The notes under the pieces were generated by a model. The model worked only from the letters and a program-made list of their open reading frames with translations. It was not told where the DNA came from and did not search any database. From contig NZ_FOQY01000005.1 of the NCBI RefSeq assembly GCF_900113865.1, positions 1 through 59,377 of the forward strand: 59,377 bases of DNA, given 5' to 3'. The position numbers and the translations under genes are program-made. This document shows positions 7,594 to 15,056 of the stretch, in pieces (the first letter of the stretch is position 1; each line of letters starts with the position of its first letter). This DNA is from Streptosporangium canum (GTDB lineage Bacteria > Actinomycetota > Actinomycetes > Streptosporangiales > Streptosporangiaceae).

Positions 7594-8479
7594 TCACGCC
7601 AAGAGAAAAGCCAAGTCCGCGGGCGCCCCTATCCCCGTGGTGTGGAAGACCCTCGCCGAGGCGACCGTCCATGTCCGGCGCTCGCAGGTCGCCATGGTGG
7701 CCGCAGCGCCAGGAGTAGGTAAGTCGGCCTTCACGCTCAACCTGGCGATCCGCTCAGGCTGCCGAGGCATCTACATGAGCGCCGACTCCGACGAGGTCAC
7801 CCAGGCCATCCGAGCAGCGGCCATCATCACCGGCGATCGAGTCTTCGACATCGAAGCCGCCTACAAGGCCGGCAAGGCCGAGAAGTACGACAAGGTCCTG
7901 CGCGAGTACACCAAGATGTGGTTCGACTTCGACGCGGCCCCCTCCTTGACCCACATCGAGGAAGAGGTGATGGCCTACGCCTACGCCTACGGCAGATGGC
8001 CTGAACTGATCGTGCTCGACAACCTGGCCAACGTCTTCGATGAGGCGGGCGGTGAGGGCTTCACCGGCCTGGAAGCGACCATGTCGTTCCTGACCGACCT
8101 GGCCAGGAAGACCGAAGCCGCCGTCGTCGTCCTGCACCACGTCGTGGGGGACGCCGAAAGCGGAGACCAGCCTCTCAAGTTGAAGGACATCAGAGGGAAG
8201 ATCTCCAAGCTCCAGACCCTCATCCTGGGGCTCGCCTACACCGACACCTACACCACCTCCGGCCGGGCCCTCGGGGTGTACGTGTTGAAGAACCGCTCGG
8301 GCAAGGCTTCAGCCTCCGGAGACCTGTCAGTCGAGCTGAACGCCGACCTGGACCGGATGCTCATCACCGACATGGAAGGACGGGCAGGAGAGAACCTGCC
8401 GGACGCGGTCTGGGATGACTTCAAGCAGGAGTTCGGCGAGGAGCACCTCAGGGAGCGTGAGGCCCATGAGGAGGTGTAA
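7580..8479 (+). CDS. DnaB/RecA-like helicase ATPase
   Basis: This 299-residue protein has a Walker A motif APGVGKSAF (about residues 38-46), a Walker B strand ELIVLDNLA (about 139) and sensor-like VVVLHHV (about 178). This is the RecA-like core of DnaB-type replicative helicases without the N-terminal DnaG-interaction domain. L5-like phages encode a single-domain helicase of this kind beside endonuclease VII and the primase. It probably unwinds DNA at the phage fork. ATG at 7580 lies within the antirepressor gene. Confidence 0.82.
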   Translation: MLLLSHAKRKAKSAGAPIPVVWKTLAEATVHVRRSQVAMVAAAPGVGKSAFTLNLAIRSGCRGIYMSADSDEVTQAIRAAAIITGDRVFDIEAAYKAGKAEKYDKVLREYTKMWFDFDAAPSLTHIEEEVMAYAYAYGRWPELIVLDNLANVFDEAGGEGFTGLEATMSFLTDLARKTEAAVVVLHHVVGDAESGDQPLKLKDIRGKISKLQTLILGLAYTDTYTTSGRALGVYVLKNRSGKASASGDLSVELNADLDRMLITDMEGRAGENLPDAVWDDFKQEFGEEHLREREAHEEV

Positions 8480-8897
8480 GCGGTGCGAGAAGAATCGCTC
8501 GGATCGATTCTTCACGGGGCCTCGCGGAAAAATCTGCACCACCTGCCAGAAGCAGGCCCGCAGCGAAGCCCACCACCGCCGCCGGGTCGGAAAGACCTAC
8601 GGCCTGGAGGCCGGCGAGTACGACACCCTCTTCGCGGCCCAGGAAGGCAAGTGCGCCATCTGCCTGGGCACCCGACGCCAGCGCCTCAGTGTGGACCACG
8701 ACCACCGCGACGGAGTTGTGCGGGGCCTGCTGTGCCGGATGTGTAACGGCAGGCTCCTCACAGCCGCCAGAGACCGGCCCGAGGTCTTGCGGGCCGCCGC
8801 CGACTACCTGGAACGCCCGCCCGCGATCGAGGTCATCGGACACCGCTACGCATCCGAAGAGGCCAACAACAACGGACGGCAGAGGAAGAAGCGATGA
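8466..8897 (+). CDS. endonuclease VII-like HNH nuclease
   Basis: The 143-residue protein starts at ATG 8466, overlapping the helicase gene by 14 bp. An N-terminal zinc finger (CKRC...CTTC) is followed by the endonuclease VII core: CAICLG, then VDHDHRDGVVRGLLCRMCN, with the DHDH/N catalytic pattern between zinc-binding cysteines. T4 endonuclease VII resolves branched DNA before packaging. The start is set by the overlap and by the position of the first zinc finger. Confidence 0.88.
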   Translation: MRRCKRCEKNRSDRFFTGPRGKICTTCQKQARSEAHHRRRVGKTYGLEAGEYDTLFAAQEGKCAICLGTRRQRLSVDHDHRDGVVRGLLCRMCNGRLLTAARDRPEVLRAAADYLERPPAIEVIGHRYASEEANNNGRQRKKR

Positions 8898-9019
8898 AGC
8901 AGACCAAGTACTACGAGTCCAAGCCTCCGACCGACTTGAGCCGGCCGCCCGTCAAGGAGCCCAAGCCCATCAACCCGGTGATCATGATCGCTCTTGGCAA
9001 GGCTCTTTTCCTCCGCTGA
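8894..9019 (+). CDS. 41-residue phage protein
   Basis: An ATGA overlap with the endonuclease VII stop codon starts this small ORF (MKQTKYYESKPPTDLSRPP...). It is rich in Lys and Pro and has a short hydrophobic C-terminus (PVIMIALGKALFL). The overlap and the exact fit between two genes support translation. No function can be given. Confidence 0.6.
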   Translation: MKQTKYYESKPPTDLSRPPVKEPKPINPVIMIALGKALFLR

Positions 9020-9034
9020 AACAGGAGGTTGGAA
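9018..9034 (+). repeat. operator-like motif copy before the primase gene
   Basis: GAAACAGGAGGTTGGAA directly precedes the ATG at 9035. AGGAGG inside it is a strong ribosome site, so the motif serves at least as a ribosome-binding sequence here. Confidence 0.7.
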
Positions 9035-9409
9035 ATGGCTGATCTCCCCATCACCCCACTGCTGGAGTACTTCGGCGCGAGCGTCCCTCACGTGGAAGCG
9101 GGCGGCCGATGGAAGTCGATGAAGTGTCCCTTCCACGACGACACCCAGGCGTCCGCCAGCGTCCGCTACGACGCCTTCAACTGCCAGGCGTGCCCGGCCA
9201 AGGGCAACGTCTACACCCTGGTAAGGAGGGTAGAACTCAATGAAGGCTGTAGTCCCCAGTCAGTCCTCCAGGCTGTTTACGGAGAAGACCTCAAGGGCGT
9301 ACCACGACCAGCTCGACGACGAGGCTTTGGCCTATCTGACGGGCCCGGAGAGGCACCTCACCGAGGCGACCATCGCCAGCCACCGGTTCGGCGTCGTCCG
9401 TTCTCCTGA
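9035..9409 (+). CDS. DNA primase, zinc-binding part (split primase)
   Basis: The first about 85 residues are a DnaG-type CHC2 zinc finger: CPFHDD, then CQACPAKGNVYTLVRRVE, giving C-x2-H...C-x2-C. The residues after about 85 (PRPARRRGFGLSDGP...) are low-complexity and probably lie beyond the functional end. The catalytic part follows in the +1 frame from 9240. It binds single-stranded template for primer synthesis next to the DnaB-like helicase. Split primases are known in L5-like phages. ATG at 9035 was chosen for the perfectly spaced AGGAGG. Confidence 0.8.
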   Translation: MADLPITPLLEYFGASVPHVEAGGRWKSMKCPFHDDTQASASVRYDAFNCQACPAKGNVYTLVRRVELNEGCSPQSVLQAVYGEDLKGVPRPARRRGFGLSDGPGEAPHRGDHRQPPVRRRPFS

Positions 9410-9875
9410 GCCTGGCCATGAGGCCGTGCGCAACTACCTGTCCATCCCCTACCTCACCCCGGATGGCGAGTGCATCGCCATCCGCTTCCGGAGACTGGGG
9501 GACGGCCCCACCCCCAAGTACCGCAGCATCGCAGGTGACATCCCGCGCCTGTACGGCACCGAGGCACTTCAGTTGGGTACACGCAACATCTGCGTGACCG
9601 AGGGCGAGTTCGATCGGGCCATTGCCACGCAGGCCGGCCTGCCCGCCGTGGGAGCGCCCGGAGCCAACTCCTGGGAGCCCGTCTGGCGGCGGCTGCTGGT
9701 GCAGTTCGACGCCGTCTTCGTGCTCCACGACGACGATGATGCCGGACGAGATTTCGTGACCAAGGTGGCCGGGGGATTGGACAATGTCCGCCCCATACCC
9801 ATGAGCCGGGGGGATGTTACTTCCTTCTACGGGGAGCACGGGAGAGAGGGCCTGAGAGCGAAGCTCGGGGCCTGA
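9240..9875 (+). CDS. DNA primase, TOPRIM catalytic part (split primase)
   Basis: A 211-residue ORF in the +1 frame relative to the zinc-finger ORF, overlapping it by 170 bp. The ATG at 9240 has its own AAGGAGG nine bases upstream, so separate initiation is likely, although a frameshift fusion is also possible. It shows a DnaG core start (LDDEALAYLTGPERHL), TOPRIM motifs ICVTEGEFDRAIA and VFVLHDDDDAGRDFV, and the P-G-A loop VGAPGANSW. Together with the upstream ORF it makes the RNA primers for phage replication. Confidence 0.82.
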   Translation: MKAVVPSQSSRLFTEKTSRAYHDQLDDEALAYLTGPERHLTEATIASHRFGVVRSPEPGHEAVRNYLSIPYLTPDGECIAIRFRRLGDGPTPKYRSIAGDIPRLYGTEALQLGTRNICVTEGEFDRAIATQAGLPAVGAPGANSWEPVWRRLLVQFDAVFVLHDDDDAGRDFVTKVAGGLDNVRPIPMSRGDVTSFYGEHGREGLRAKLGA

Positions 9876-9902
9876 ACTCGGACAAGTCACACATCACGCA
9901 TT

Positions 9903-9940
9903 CCTGGACCGTGGACACCCGTTCCAGGCCCTCTTTTTTT
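9903..9940 (+). terminator. terminator after the primase gene
   Basis: CCTGGA (9903-9908) pairs with TCCAGG (9923-9928), followed within five bases by a run of eight T. The stem is short but the T-tract is one of the longest in the phage. Confidence 0.75.
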
Positions 9941-9945
9941 CGAGC

Positions 9946-9966
9946 CAAACAAGAGGTTGGTATCAC
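9946..9966 (+). repeat. operator-like motif copy before the 9968 gene
   Basis: CAAACAAGAGGTTGGTATC sits right behind the terminator T-run and one base before the ATG at 9968. TATCAC could also be a -10 box, but no good -35 box stands 17 bp upstream. Confidence 0.7.
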
Positions 9967-9967
9967 G

Positions 9968-10375
9968 ATGACCAGCGAGGAACTCGCCCAGGAAATCATG
10001 TCCGCCGTGGTAGCCGTTCAGGCCCGCATCCTCGGCGTCGGCAAGGCGCAATACGACGAGGGCTCCCAGCAGAAGTTCGAGCTGATGAGCCTCCAGGAGC
10101 TGGTCCAGTACGCAATGGAGGAGGTTGAGGACGGTATCGCCTACAACGTGATGCTGCGCTACAAGCTCACGCTGCTCAAGGAGGCTGTGGACCAGGCGTT
10201 CACCGGCTACGCCACCAACACGGCCAAGCACGCCAAGCCGGCCGCCCCGCCGGTTCCGCCGAGCGAGCCGGCCCCGGTGTCCGTCCACGCCCCGAACTAC
10301 ACCTCCTGGCCGTCAGCCTTCGACGCACCTCTTAGGACGCCGGCCGACCCCGGCTACGGGCGGGGGCTTCGCTGA
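9968..10375 (+). CDS. phage protein of unknown function
   Basis: A 135-residue protein (MTSEELAQEIMSAVVAVQARILG...) with a largely helical first 90 residues and a Pro/Ala-rich tail (about 95-112). The start is at ATG 9968, immediately after a motif copy. It leads a tight operon with the next three genes (stop/start overlaps). No domain recognised. Confidence 0.72.
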   Translation: MTSEELAQEIMSAVVAVQARILGVGKAQYDEGSQQKFELMSLQELVQYAMEEVEDGIAYNVMLRYKLTLLKEAVDQAFTGYATNTAKHAKPAAPPVPPSEPAPVSVHAPNYTSWPSAFDAPLRTPADPGYGRGLR

Positions 10376-10695
10376 TGCGGATCTCCGGGGAGTGGGAGCT
10401 TGATCCCACTGAGCTTTCAGGACTCTTCCAGGCCAAGGGCTGGTGCTACCACACCGAAGACGGCCTGATCATCCCCAGCGCCAAAACCATCGACACCGTG
10501 CTTGCGCACCTGGTGGAAGAGGCGCTCGACGCCCGCAAGGACGAGGTCCAGGGCGGTCGCTTCATGATCTGGAAAGACCCGGAGCTGCCAAACAGCTACG
10601 ACCTGTGGCTGAACGTGGGCTTCATCTGGGACGAAGACGCCCTGAGCGGCGAGGAGAAGTCGATTCTCGGCCAGGACGAAGAGGAGAACGAATGA
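10375..10695 (+). CDS. phage protein of unknown function
   Basis: A 106-residue acidic protein with an ATG start at 10375 that overlaps the preceding stop codon (TGATG). It contains several Trp residues (GEWELDP, MIWKDPELPNSYDLWLNVGFIW) and an acidic C-terminus (DEEENE). No domain recognised. Coupled to its neighbours in the pre-phosphoesterase operon. Confidence 0.7.
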   Translation: MRISGEWELDPTELSGLFQAKGWCYHTEDGLIIPSAKTIDTVLAHLVEEALDARKDEVQGGRFMIWKDPELPNSYDLWLNVGFIWDEDALSGEEKSILGQDEEENE

Positions 10696-10895
10696 CAGAC
10701 CTGCTGCTCAAGTCCCGCCAGGCCGCCCTCAAGCGGCACAAGACCCGCCAGAAGAACGGCCTGTGGTGCGAGCCAGGCTGCATCTTCCACCGCCAGAAGA
10801 CAGCCGAGGATCACTGGGCTACCCACACCGGCGGCTGGACCTTCATGTACGTGGACACCGTGGACAAGCTCGCCAAGGAGGGCCTGTGGGACTGA
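10692..10895 (+). CDS. small phage protein of unknown function
   Basis: A 67-residue basic protein (MTDLLLKSRQAALKRHKTRQ...) whose ATG overlaps the previous stop codon (ATGA). It has a Cys/His pattern (WCEPGCIFHRQ...HWATH) that could bind one metal ion. Next comes the phosphoesterase start, which overlaps this gene by 10 bp. Confidence 0.68.
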   Translation: MTDLLLKSRQAALKRHKTRQKNGLWCEPGCIFHRQKTAEDHWATHTGGWTFMYVDTVDKLAKEGLWD

Positions 10896-11704
10896 CCAAG
10901 CGCATCGTGGTCATCAGTGACACGCAGCTCCCCTACGAGGACAAGCGGGCTCTCCGCAACGTGATCGCCTTCATCGGCGAGTACCAGCCGGACGCGGTCT
11001 ACCAGATCGGTGACCTCATGGACTACCCGACACCGTCTAGGTGGTCCAAGGGCACCCGCAACGAGTTCGAGCAGCAGGTCATCTCACACAGCGACTACGG
11101 CAAGAAGAACTTCCTGGAGCCCCTGAGGGCCGTCTACAGCGGCCCGGTCGGCATCCTGGAGGGCAACCACGACGAACGCCCCCGCGTCTACCTGGCGCAG
11201 AACGCCCCCGCCCTCGCGGAGTTCTCCGAAACCTTCCACTTCGCCAAGCTCCTCGACTTCGACGGCTTCGGCGTGGACCTGATCAAGCCCTTCTTCAAGA
11301 TCGGTCAGGACACCGTCCTGGTCCACGGCCACGAGATCAAGGGCATGTCCCAGATCGCCGGGACCTCCGCCTACAACCACGCCACCAAGGCCGGGGCCAA
11401 CATCGTCATGGGCCACACCCACCGCCTTGGCATCCGCCGGCACACCGCCCAGTACATCGGCGGCAAGCCCGTCCGCCGCTGGGGATTCGAGGTCGGCAAC
11501 CTCATGGACCACCGCAAGACCCAGTACCTCGGGGCCGGGGGAGTGGCCAACTGGCAGAGCGGCTTCGGGCTGCTGTATGTCGGCAAGTACGACGTCAGCC
11601 CCCACGCCATCGATGTGTGGTCGGACGGCTCCTTCGTCGTCGAAGGCGAGCGCTACGGCGCGATCAAGCGCGGCTCAGGTGGGAAGTTCGCCACCGCCGC
11701 CTGA
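10886..11704 (+). CDS. calcineurin-like metallophosphoesterase; candidate recombination directionality factor
   Basis: GTG 10886, with AAGGAGG five bases upstream, gives 272 residues. The motifs are SDTQLPYED (DxQ where most of the family has DxH), IGDLMD, GNHDE, a HGHEIKG region and GHTHR. In mycobacteriophage Bxb1 the protein that lets the serine integrase excise the prophage (gp47) belongs to this family and is encoded among the replication genes. Since this phage also has a serine integrase, this gene is the best candidate for the directionality factor. That role is inference; the enzyme family is clear. Confidence 0.85.
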   Translation: MGLTKRIVVISDTQLPYEDKRALRNVIAFIGEYQPDAVYQIGDLMDYPTPSRWSKGTRNEFEQQVISHSDYGKKNFLEPLRAVYSGPVGILEGNHDERPRVYLAQNAPALAEFSETFHFAKLLDFDGFGVDLIKPFFKIGQDTVLVHGHEIKGMSQIAGTSAYNHATKAGANIVMGHTHRLGIRRHTAQYIGGKPVRRWGFEVGNLMDHRKTQYLGAGGVANWQSGFGLLYVGKYDVSPHAIDVWSDGSFVVEGERYGAIKRGSGGKFATAA

Positions 11705-11714
11705 CGTATGCCCG

Positions 11715-11733
11715 GAAACAAGAGATTGGCAAC
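11715..11733 (+). repeat. operator-like motif copy before the 11734 gene
   Basis: GAAACAAGAGATTGGCAAC lies directly before TTG 11734. AAGAG is the only ribosome-site candidate. Confidence 0.65.
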
Positions 11734-12393
11734 TTGTTGATCAGTGATGAGCACGCTGAGCTGCTGATGCAGGTAGCAGCCCACGTTGGCCGGAAGTTCT
11801 CCTGGCAGTACCCGACCATGGCGGCCGACGACATCGCCTCCGAGATCGTGGCCGAAGCACTGCGCGAGTGGAAGCACAACGCCGCCCAGTTGGCCAAGGC
11901 CGCCGACTACGACCGCAGCGAGTATGAGGTGCTGTTCTTTCTTCTCTCTCGCAGGGCCAGCGTGTACTGCGGCAAGCAGCACTACGCCTACATGCTGGAG
12001 AACCCGCAGGCAGTGGTCTACACGCCGCGAGAGGTCAGGGCGCTGCTCAAGGAGTTCTACTACCACCCGGACTCCTACACCACCCCCAGCAAGGACGTCG
12101 ATCACGCCGTGGCGGTGGACGCCAAGAGCCTGTGGGTCAACCTGGCCGACCTGAGATCGGCCCTGGACCGGGTCAGCGACAAGGTCCACGACACCATCCT
12201 GGCGGCCTTCGGGCCGGAGGACCTACAGCTCCCCGAGCCCGACAAGCGACGCGTCAGCGATGCGGTGGCCACCCTCACCCGCGAGCTGAACCGCCACCTC
12301 AACCCGCAGATCACCAGCCACGAAGGCCCCGGCCGGCGCAAGGCCATGACCAACGCGAACGCACTCACCACCACCAGAATCCAGGGGAACTGA
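11734..12393 (+). CDS. possible sigma-70-like protein, otherwise unknown
   Basis: The TTG start at 11734 (or 11737) behind a motif copy gives 219 residues. The segment MAADDIASEIVAEALREWKH (about 28-47) resembles sigma region 2 (DxxDxxxExxLRxWxH). The segment near 145-195 (DLRSALDRVSDKVHDTILAAFG...) could be a region-4-like helix bundle, but no clear helix-turn-helix is visible. It lies between the phosphoesterase and ribonucleotide reductase genes. The sigma-like reading is tentative; the gene itself is well supported by codon usage and position. Confidence 0.6.
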   Translation: MLISDEHAELLMQVAAHVGRKFSWQYPTMAADDIASEIVAEALREWKHNAAQLAKAADYDRSEYEVLFFLLSRRASVYCGKQHYAYMLENPQAVVYTPREVRALLKEFYYHPDSYTTPSKDVDHAVAVDAKSLWVNLADLRSALDRVSDKVHDTILAAFGPEDLQLPEPDKRRVSDAVATLTRELNRHLNPQITSHEGPGRRKAMTNANALTTTRIQGN

Positions 12394-12394
12394 C

Positions 12395-14437
12395 TTGACC
12401 TACACCTTCGGCCCCACGGGCGAGACCGTCTACCAGCGCACCTACAGCCGCACCAAGCTGGACGGCACCAAGGAGAGCTGGCCCGAGACCGTCAGCCGTG
12501 TCGTCCACGGCAACCTCGACCTCGTCCAGTGGCCCAAGGACGGAGCCCCCTACTTCAGGGAAGGCAGGGAGCTTTCCGAGCTGATGGAGTCCTTCGCCGT
12601 CCTCCCGGCAGGCCGGCACCTGTGGGCCAGTGGAGTCCGCGGGCGGCAGTACCTGTTCAACTGCCACACCTCAGGCTGGACCGACAGATTCTCCGAGCAC
12701 TTCGAGTTCACCTTCCTCCGCCTCATGGAAGGCGGGGGAGTCGGCAGCAACTACGCCTCGAACTTCCTCGACGTCTACGGCCCCGTACGGCACGAGCTGG
12801 ACGTCCACATCGTGTGTGACCCGGCGCATCCCGACTACGAGGCGATGAGGTCCGAGGGCCTGCTGTCGGACGAGTTCTCCCACGAGTGGGACTGGCCCCT
12901 GGTCGTGGACGACTCCCGCGAGGGTTGGGCCGGCGCGCTGTCGGACCTGCTCGACTCGTACATGCGCCCCGACACCCTGCACATGGACCGGGTGTTCGAC
13001 GTCTCCAACGTCCGTTGCGCGGGCTCCCGCCTGAAGACCTTCGGGGGCACAGCCAGCGGACCGGCGCCACTGGCACGCATGCTGCTCGAAGTCGCCGCCG
13101 TGCTCAACCGTCGAGAGGGTGAGACGGTTACCCCGCTGGACGCCATGGCGGTGGACCACGCCATCGCCCAGTGCGTCGTGGCGGGCGGCAACCGCCGCTC
13201 GGCCCGCATGGCGATGCTTCCCTGGGATGACCCGGCCATCTTCGACTTCATCGACAGCAAGGCGGGCGGCGGCCACTGGACCACCAACATCTCGGTGGTC
13301 ATCGACAACATCTTCATCGACGCCATCCACGGCCACGGTTTTGATCCCGAGGAGCGCAGCCACGCCCAGGCCGTCCTGGAGCGCATCTCCCAGGGGATGC
13401 TGCTCAACGGGGAGCCTGGCATTTGGAACCGCGACCTGTCGCAGGAGGGTGAGACCGGGGAGGTCTACGCGACCAACCCCTGCGGGGAGATCGCCCTGGA
13501 GCCCTTCGAGAACTGCAACCTCGGCCACCTCAACTTCGCAGCGTTCGCCCAGAAGTCGTACTTCGACTTCGACGAAGCTGAGAAGGCCGCGAGGCTAATG
13601 ACCCGCTTCCTGATCCGGGCAACCTTCGGGGACGTGAACGACCCCAACCAGGCGGCGATCCTCGCCAAGAACCGCCGCATCGGAGTGGGTCTGTTCGGCG
13701 TCCAGGAGGGTCTGGCCCTCATGGGCATCCCTTACAGCACGGCACCTAAGAGGGCTATCGTCCGTGCGATCCTGCGCAGGCTTAAGTTGGCCGTACGGGA
13801 TGAGGCCCGCAAGTACGCCTTCCAGCTCAGGATTCCTGAGCCGGTCAAGGTGACCACCATCGCCCCCACCGGCAGCATCGCCAAGCTGCCCGGCACCACC
13901 GAAGGCATTCACCCGGTCTTCAGCCGCTATTACATCCGCCGCATCCGCTTCTCGACCCTCGACACCGACCAGCAGGCTCAGGTGGAGGCGTACCGCGCCC
14001 AGGGCTACAACGTGGTGGACGACCCGCAGGCCGCCAACACCGTCGTCGTGGAGATCCCCTCCAAGGAGTCCGTTGTGGAGCGGGTGGAGGCGGCCGGCTG
14101 GCCCGGCGGCATCGTGGAGTCCGCCGACGAACTCACCCTCGATCAGCTCCTGTCCTTCCAGGAGATGGTCCAGGAGGAGTACGCCGACAACGCGGTGAGC
14201 TTCACCGCCAACCTCAACCCCAGCGAGTACACCGTCGAGTCCCTGTCAGAGACGCTCAAGAAGTACGTCGGCACCCTCAAGGGGTCCACCATCTTCCCCG
14301 AGCGCGGCTACGAGCTGGCCCCCTACGAGCGGATCACCCAGCAGGACTACGAGGACTGGGTGGCTTCCACCGGCCTGACCAACGTCGAAGACGGCACCGA
14401 CGAGGACTGTGCCAACGGAGCCTGCCCCATCAGGTAG
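12395..14437 (+). CDS. class II (adenosylcobalamin) ribonucleotide reductase, monomeric
   Basis: A 680-residue protein starting at TTG 12395 with AGGGGA upstream. Visible features are FNCHTSGW (redox cysteine), the finger-loop motif NPCGEIALEPFENCNLGH with the N/C/E radical site, and the phosphate-binding TTIAPTGSIAKLPGTTEG. The C-terminus CANGACPIR supplies the swinging cysteine pair. It reduces ribonucleotides to deoxyribonucleotides without oxygen, using coenzyme B12. L5 carries the same enzyme class. It works with the thioredoxin-like protein, ThyX and dCMP deaminase downstream to supply nucleotides for phage DNA. Confidence 0.93.
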   Translation: MTYTFGPTGETVYQRTYSRTKLDGTKESWPETVSRVVHGNLDLVQWPKDGAPYFREGRELSELMESFAVLPAGRHLWASGVRGRQYLFNCHTSGWTDRFSEHFEFTFLRLMEGGGVGSNYASNFLDVYGPVRHELDVHIVCDPAHPDYEAMRSEGLLSDEFSHEWDWPLVVDDSREGWAGALSDLLDSYMRPDTLHMDRVFDVSNVRCAGSRLKTFGGTASGPAPLARMLLEVAAVLNRREGETVTPLDAMAVDHAIAQCVVAGGNRRSARMAMLPWDDPAIFDFIDSKAGGGHWTTNISVVIDNIFIDAIHGHGFDPEERSHAQAVLERISQGMLLNGEPGIWNRDLSQEGETGEVYATNPCGEIALEPFENCNLGHLNFAAFAQKSYFDFDEAEKAARLMTRFLIRATFGDVNDPNQAAILAKNRRIGVGLFGVQEGLALMGIPYSTAPKRAIVRAILRRLKLAVRDEARKYAFQLRIPEPVKVTTIAPTGSIAKLPGTTEGIHPVFSRYYIRRIRFSTLDTDQQAQVEAYRAQGYNVVDDPQAANTVVVEIPSKESVVERVEAAGWPGGIVESADELTLDQLLSFQEMVQEEYADNAVSFTANLNPSEYTVESLSETLKKYVGTLKGSTIFPERGYELAPYERITQQDYEDWVASTGLTNVEDGTDEDCANGACPIR

Positions 14438-14460
14438 CACACCATCCCTTTCCCACACCT

Positions 14461-14481
14461 TCAAACAGGAGATTGGTAGCT
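14461..14481 (+). repeat. operator-like motif copy before the 14484 gene
   Basis: CAAACAGGAGATTGGTAGC ends a few bases before ATG 14484 and supplies the ribosome site AGGAG. Confidence 0.7.
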
Positions 14482-14483
14482 AG

Positions 14484-15029
14484 ATGAGCGCGTTCGACGC
14501 AGACCCCTGGGCCACCGACACCCCCGCAGCGGACCCCTGGGCCGCTGAGGCCCCCGCCCCCGAACCGCCCGCCGACGAGGCGCAGGCGACCCCGAACACC
14601 ACCACCCCGAGCAAGGAGAGCACCATCACCAGCAACGGCACCTCCGAGGGCAAGATCGTCACCACCGTCAAGTACGGCGCGGGCTTCGACGCCCCGTGGA
14701 CCGTCATCCACTCCAACTCCGTGGAGGAGGCCATGGCCACGCTCAACGAGGCCAAGGCCCTGCTGGAGCTGACCGCCAAGGTCGCCAGGTTCGCCAAGTC
14801 CCTCGACTCGGGCACCGCTCAGGCGGCAGCCCGACCCGCCGCGAACGGCGGGGCCCCGGCCCGCCCGCAGGCATCTGCTCCGGCCGGCCAGGAGAGCAAG
14901 AGCTGTGCCCACGGTGAGATGACCTACCGCACCGGCAACGGTGCCAAGGGCCCCTGGGCCGCGCACTTCTGCCCGCTGGAGAAGGGCAACCCCGACCAGT
15001 GCAAGCCCCTGTTTGTCAAGCAGCGCTAA
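14484..15029 (+). CDS. DNA-replication accessory protein with C-terminal zinc-finger-like region
   Basis: A 181-residue protein with a Pro/Ala/Asp-rich disordered N-terminus (1-50), a folded middle (VTTVKYGAGFDAPWTVIHSN, then a helix EEAMATLNEAKALLEL) and a C-terminal C-x15-20-C-x8-C pattern (SCAHGEMTYR, FCPLEKGNPDQC). Its place between the reductase and the DNA polymerase and its architecture suggest single-strand binding or a polymerase partner. I do not recognise the family, so this is inference. Confidence 0.7.
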   Translation: MSAFDADPWATDTPAADPWAAEAPAPEPPADEAQATPNTTTPSKESTITSNGTSEGKIVTTVKYGAGFDAPWTVIHSNSVEEAMATLNEAKALLELTAKVARFAKSLDSGTAQAAARPAANGGAPARPQASAPAGQESKSCAHGEMTYRTGNGAKGPWAAHFCPLEKGNPDQCKPLFVKQR

Positions 15030-15039
15030 GTCACGCCCT

Positions 15040-15056
15040 GAACTAGGAGGTTGGTA
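15040..15056 (+). repeat. operator-like motif copy before the DNA polymerase gene
   Basis: GAACTAGGAGGTTGGTA directly precedes GTG 15057 and includes the ribosome site AGGAGG at optimal spacing. Confidence 0.68.
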
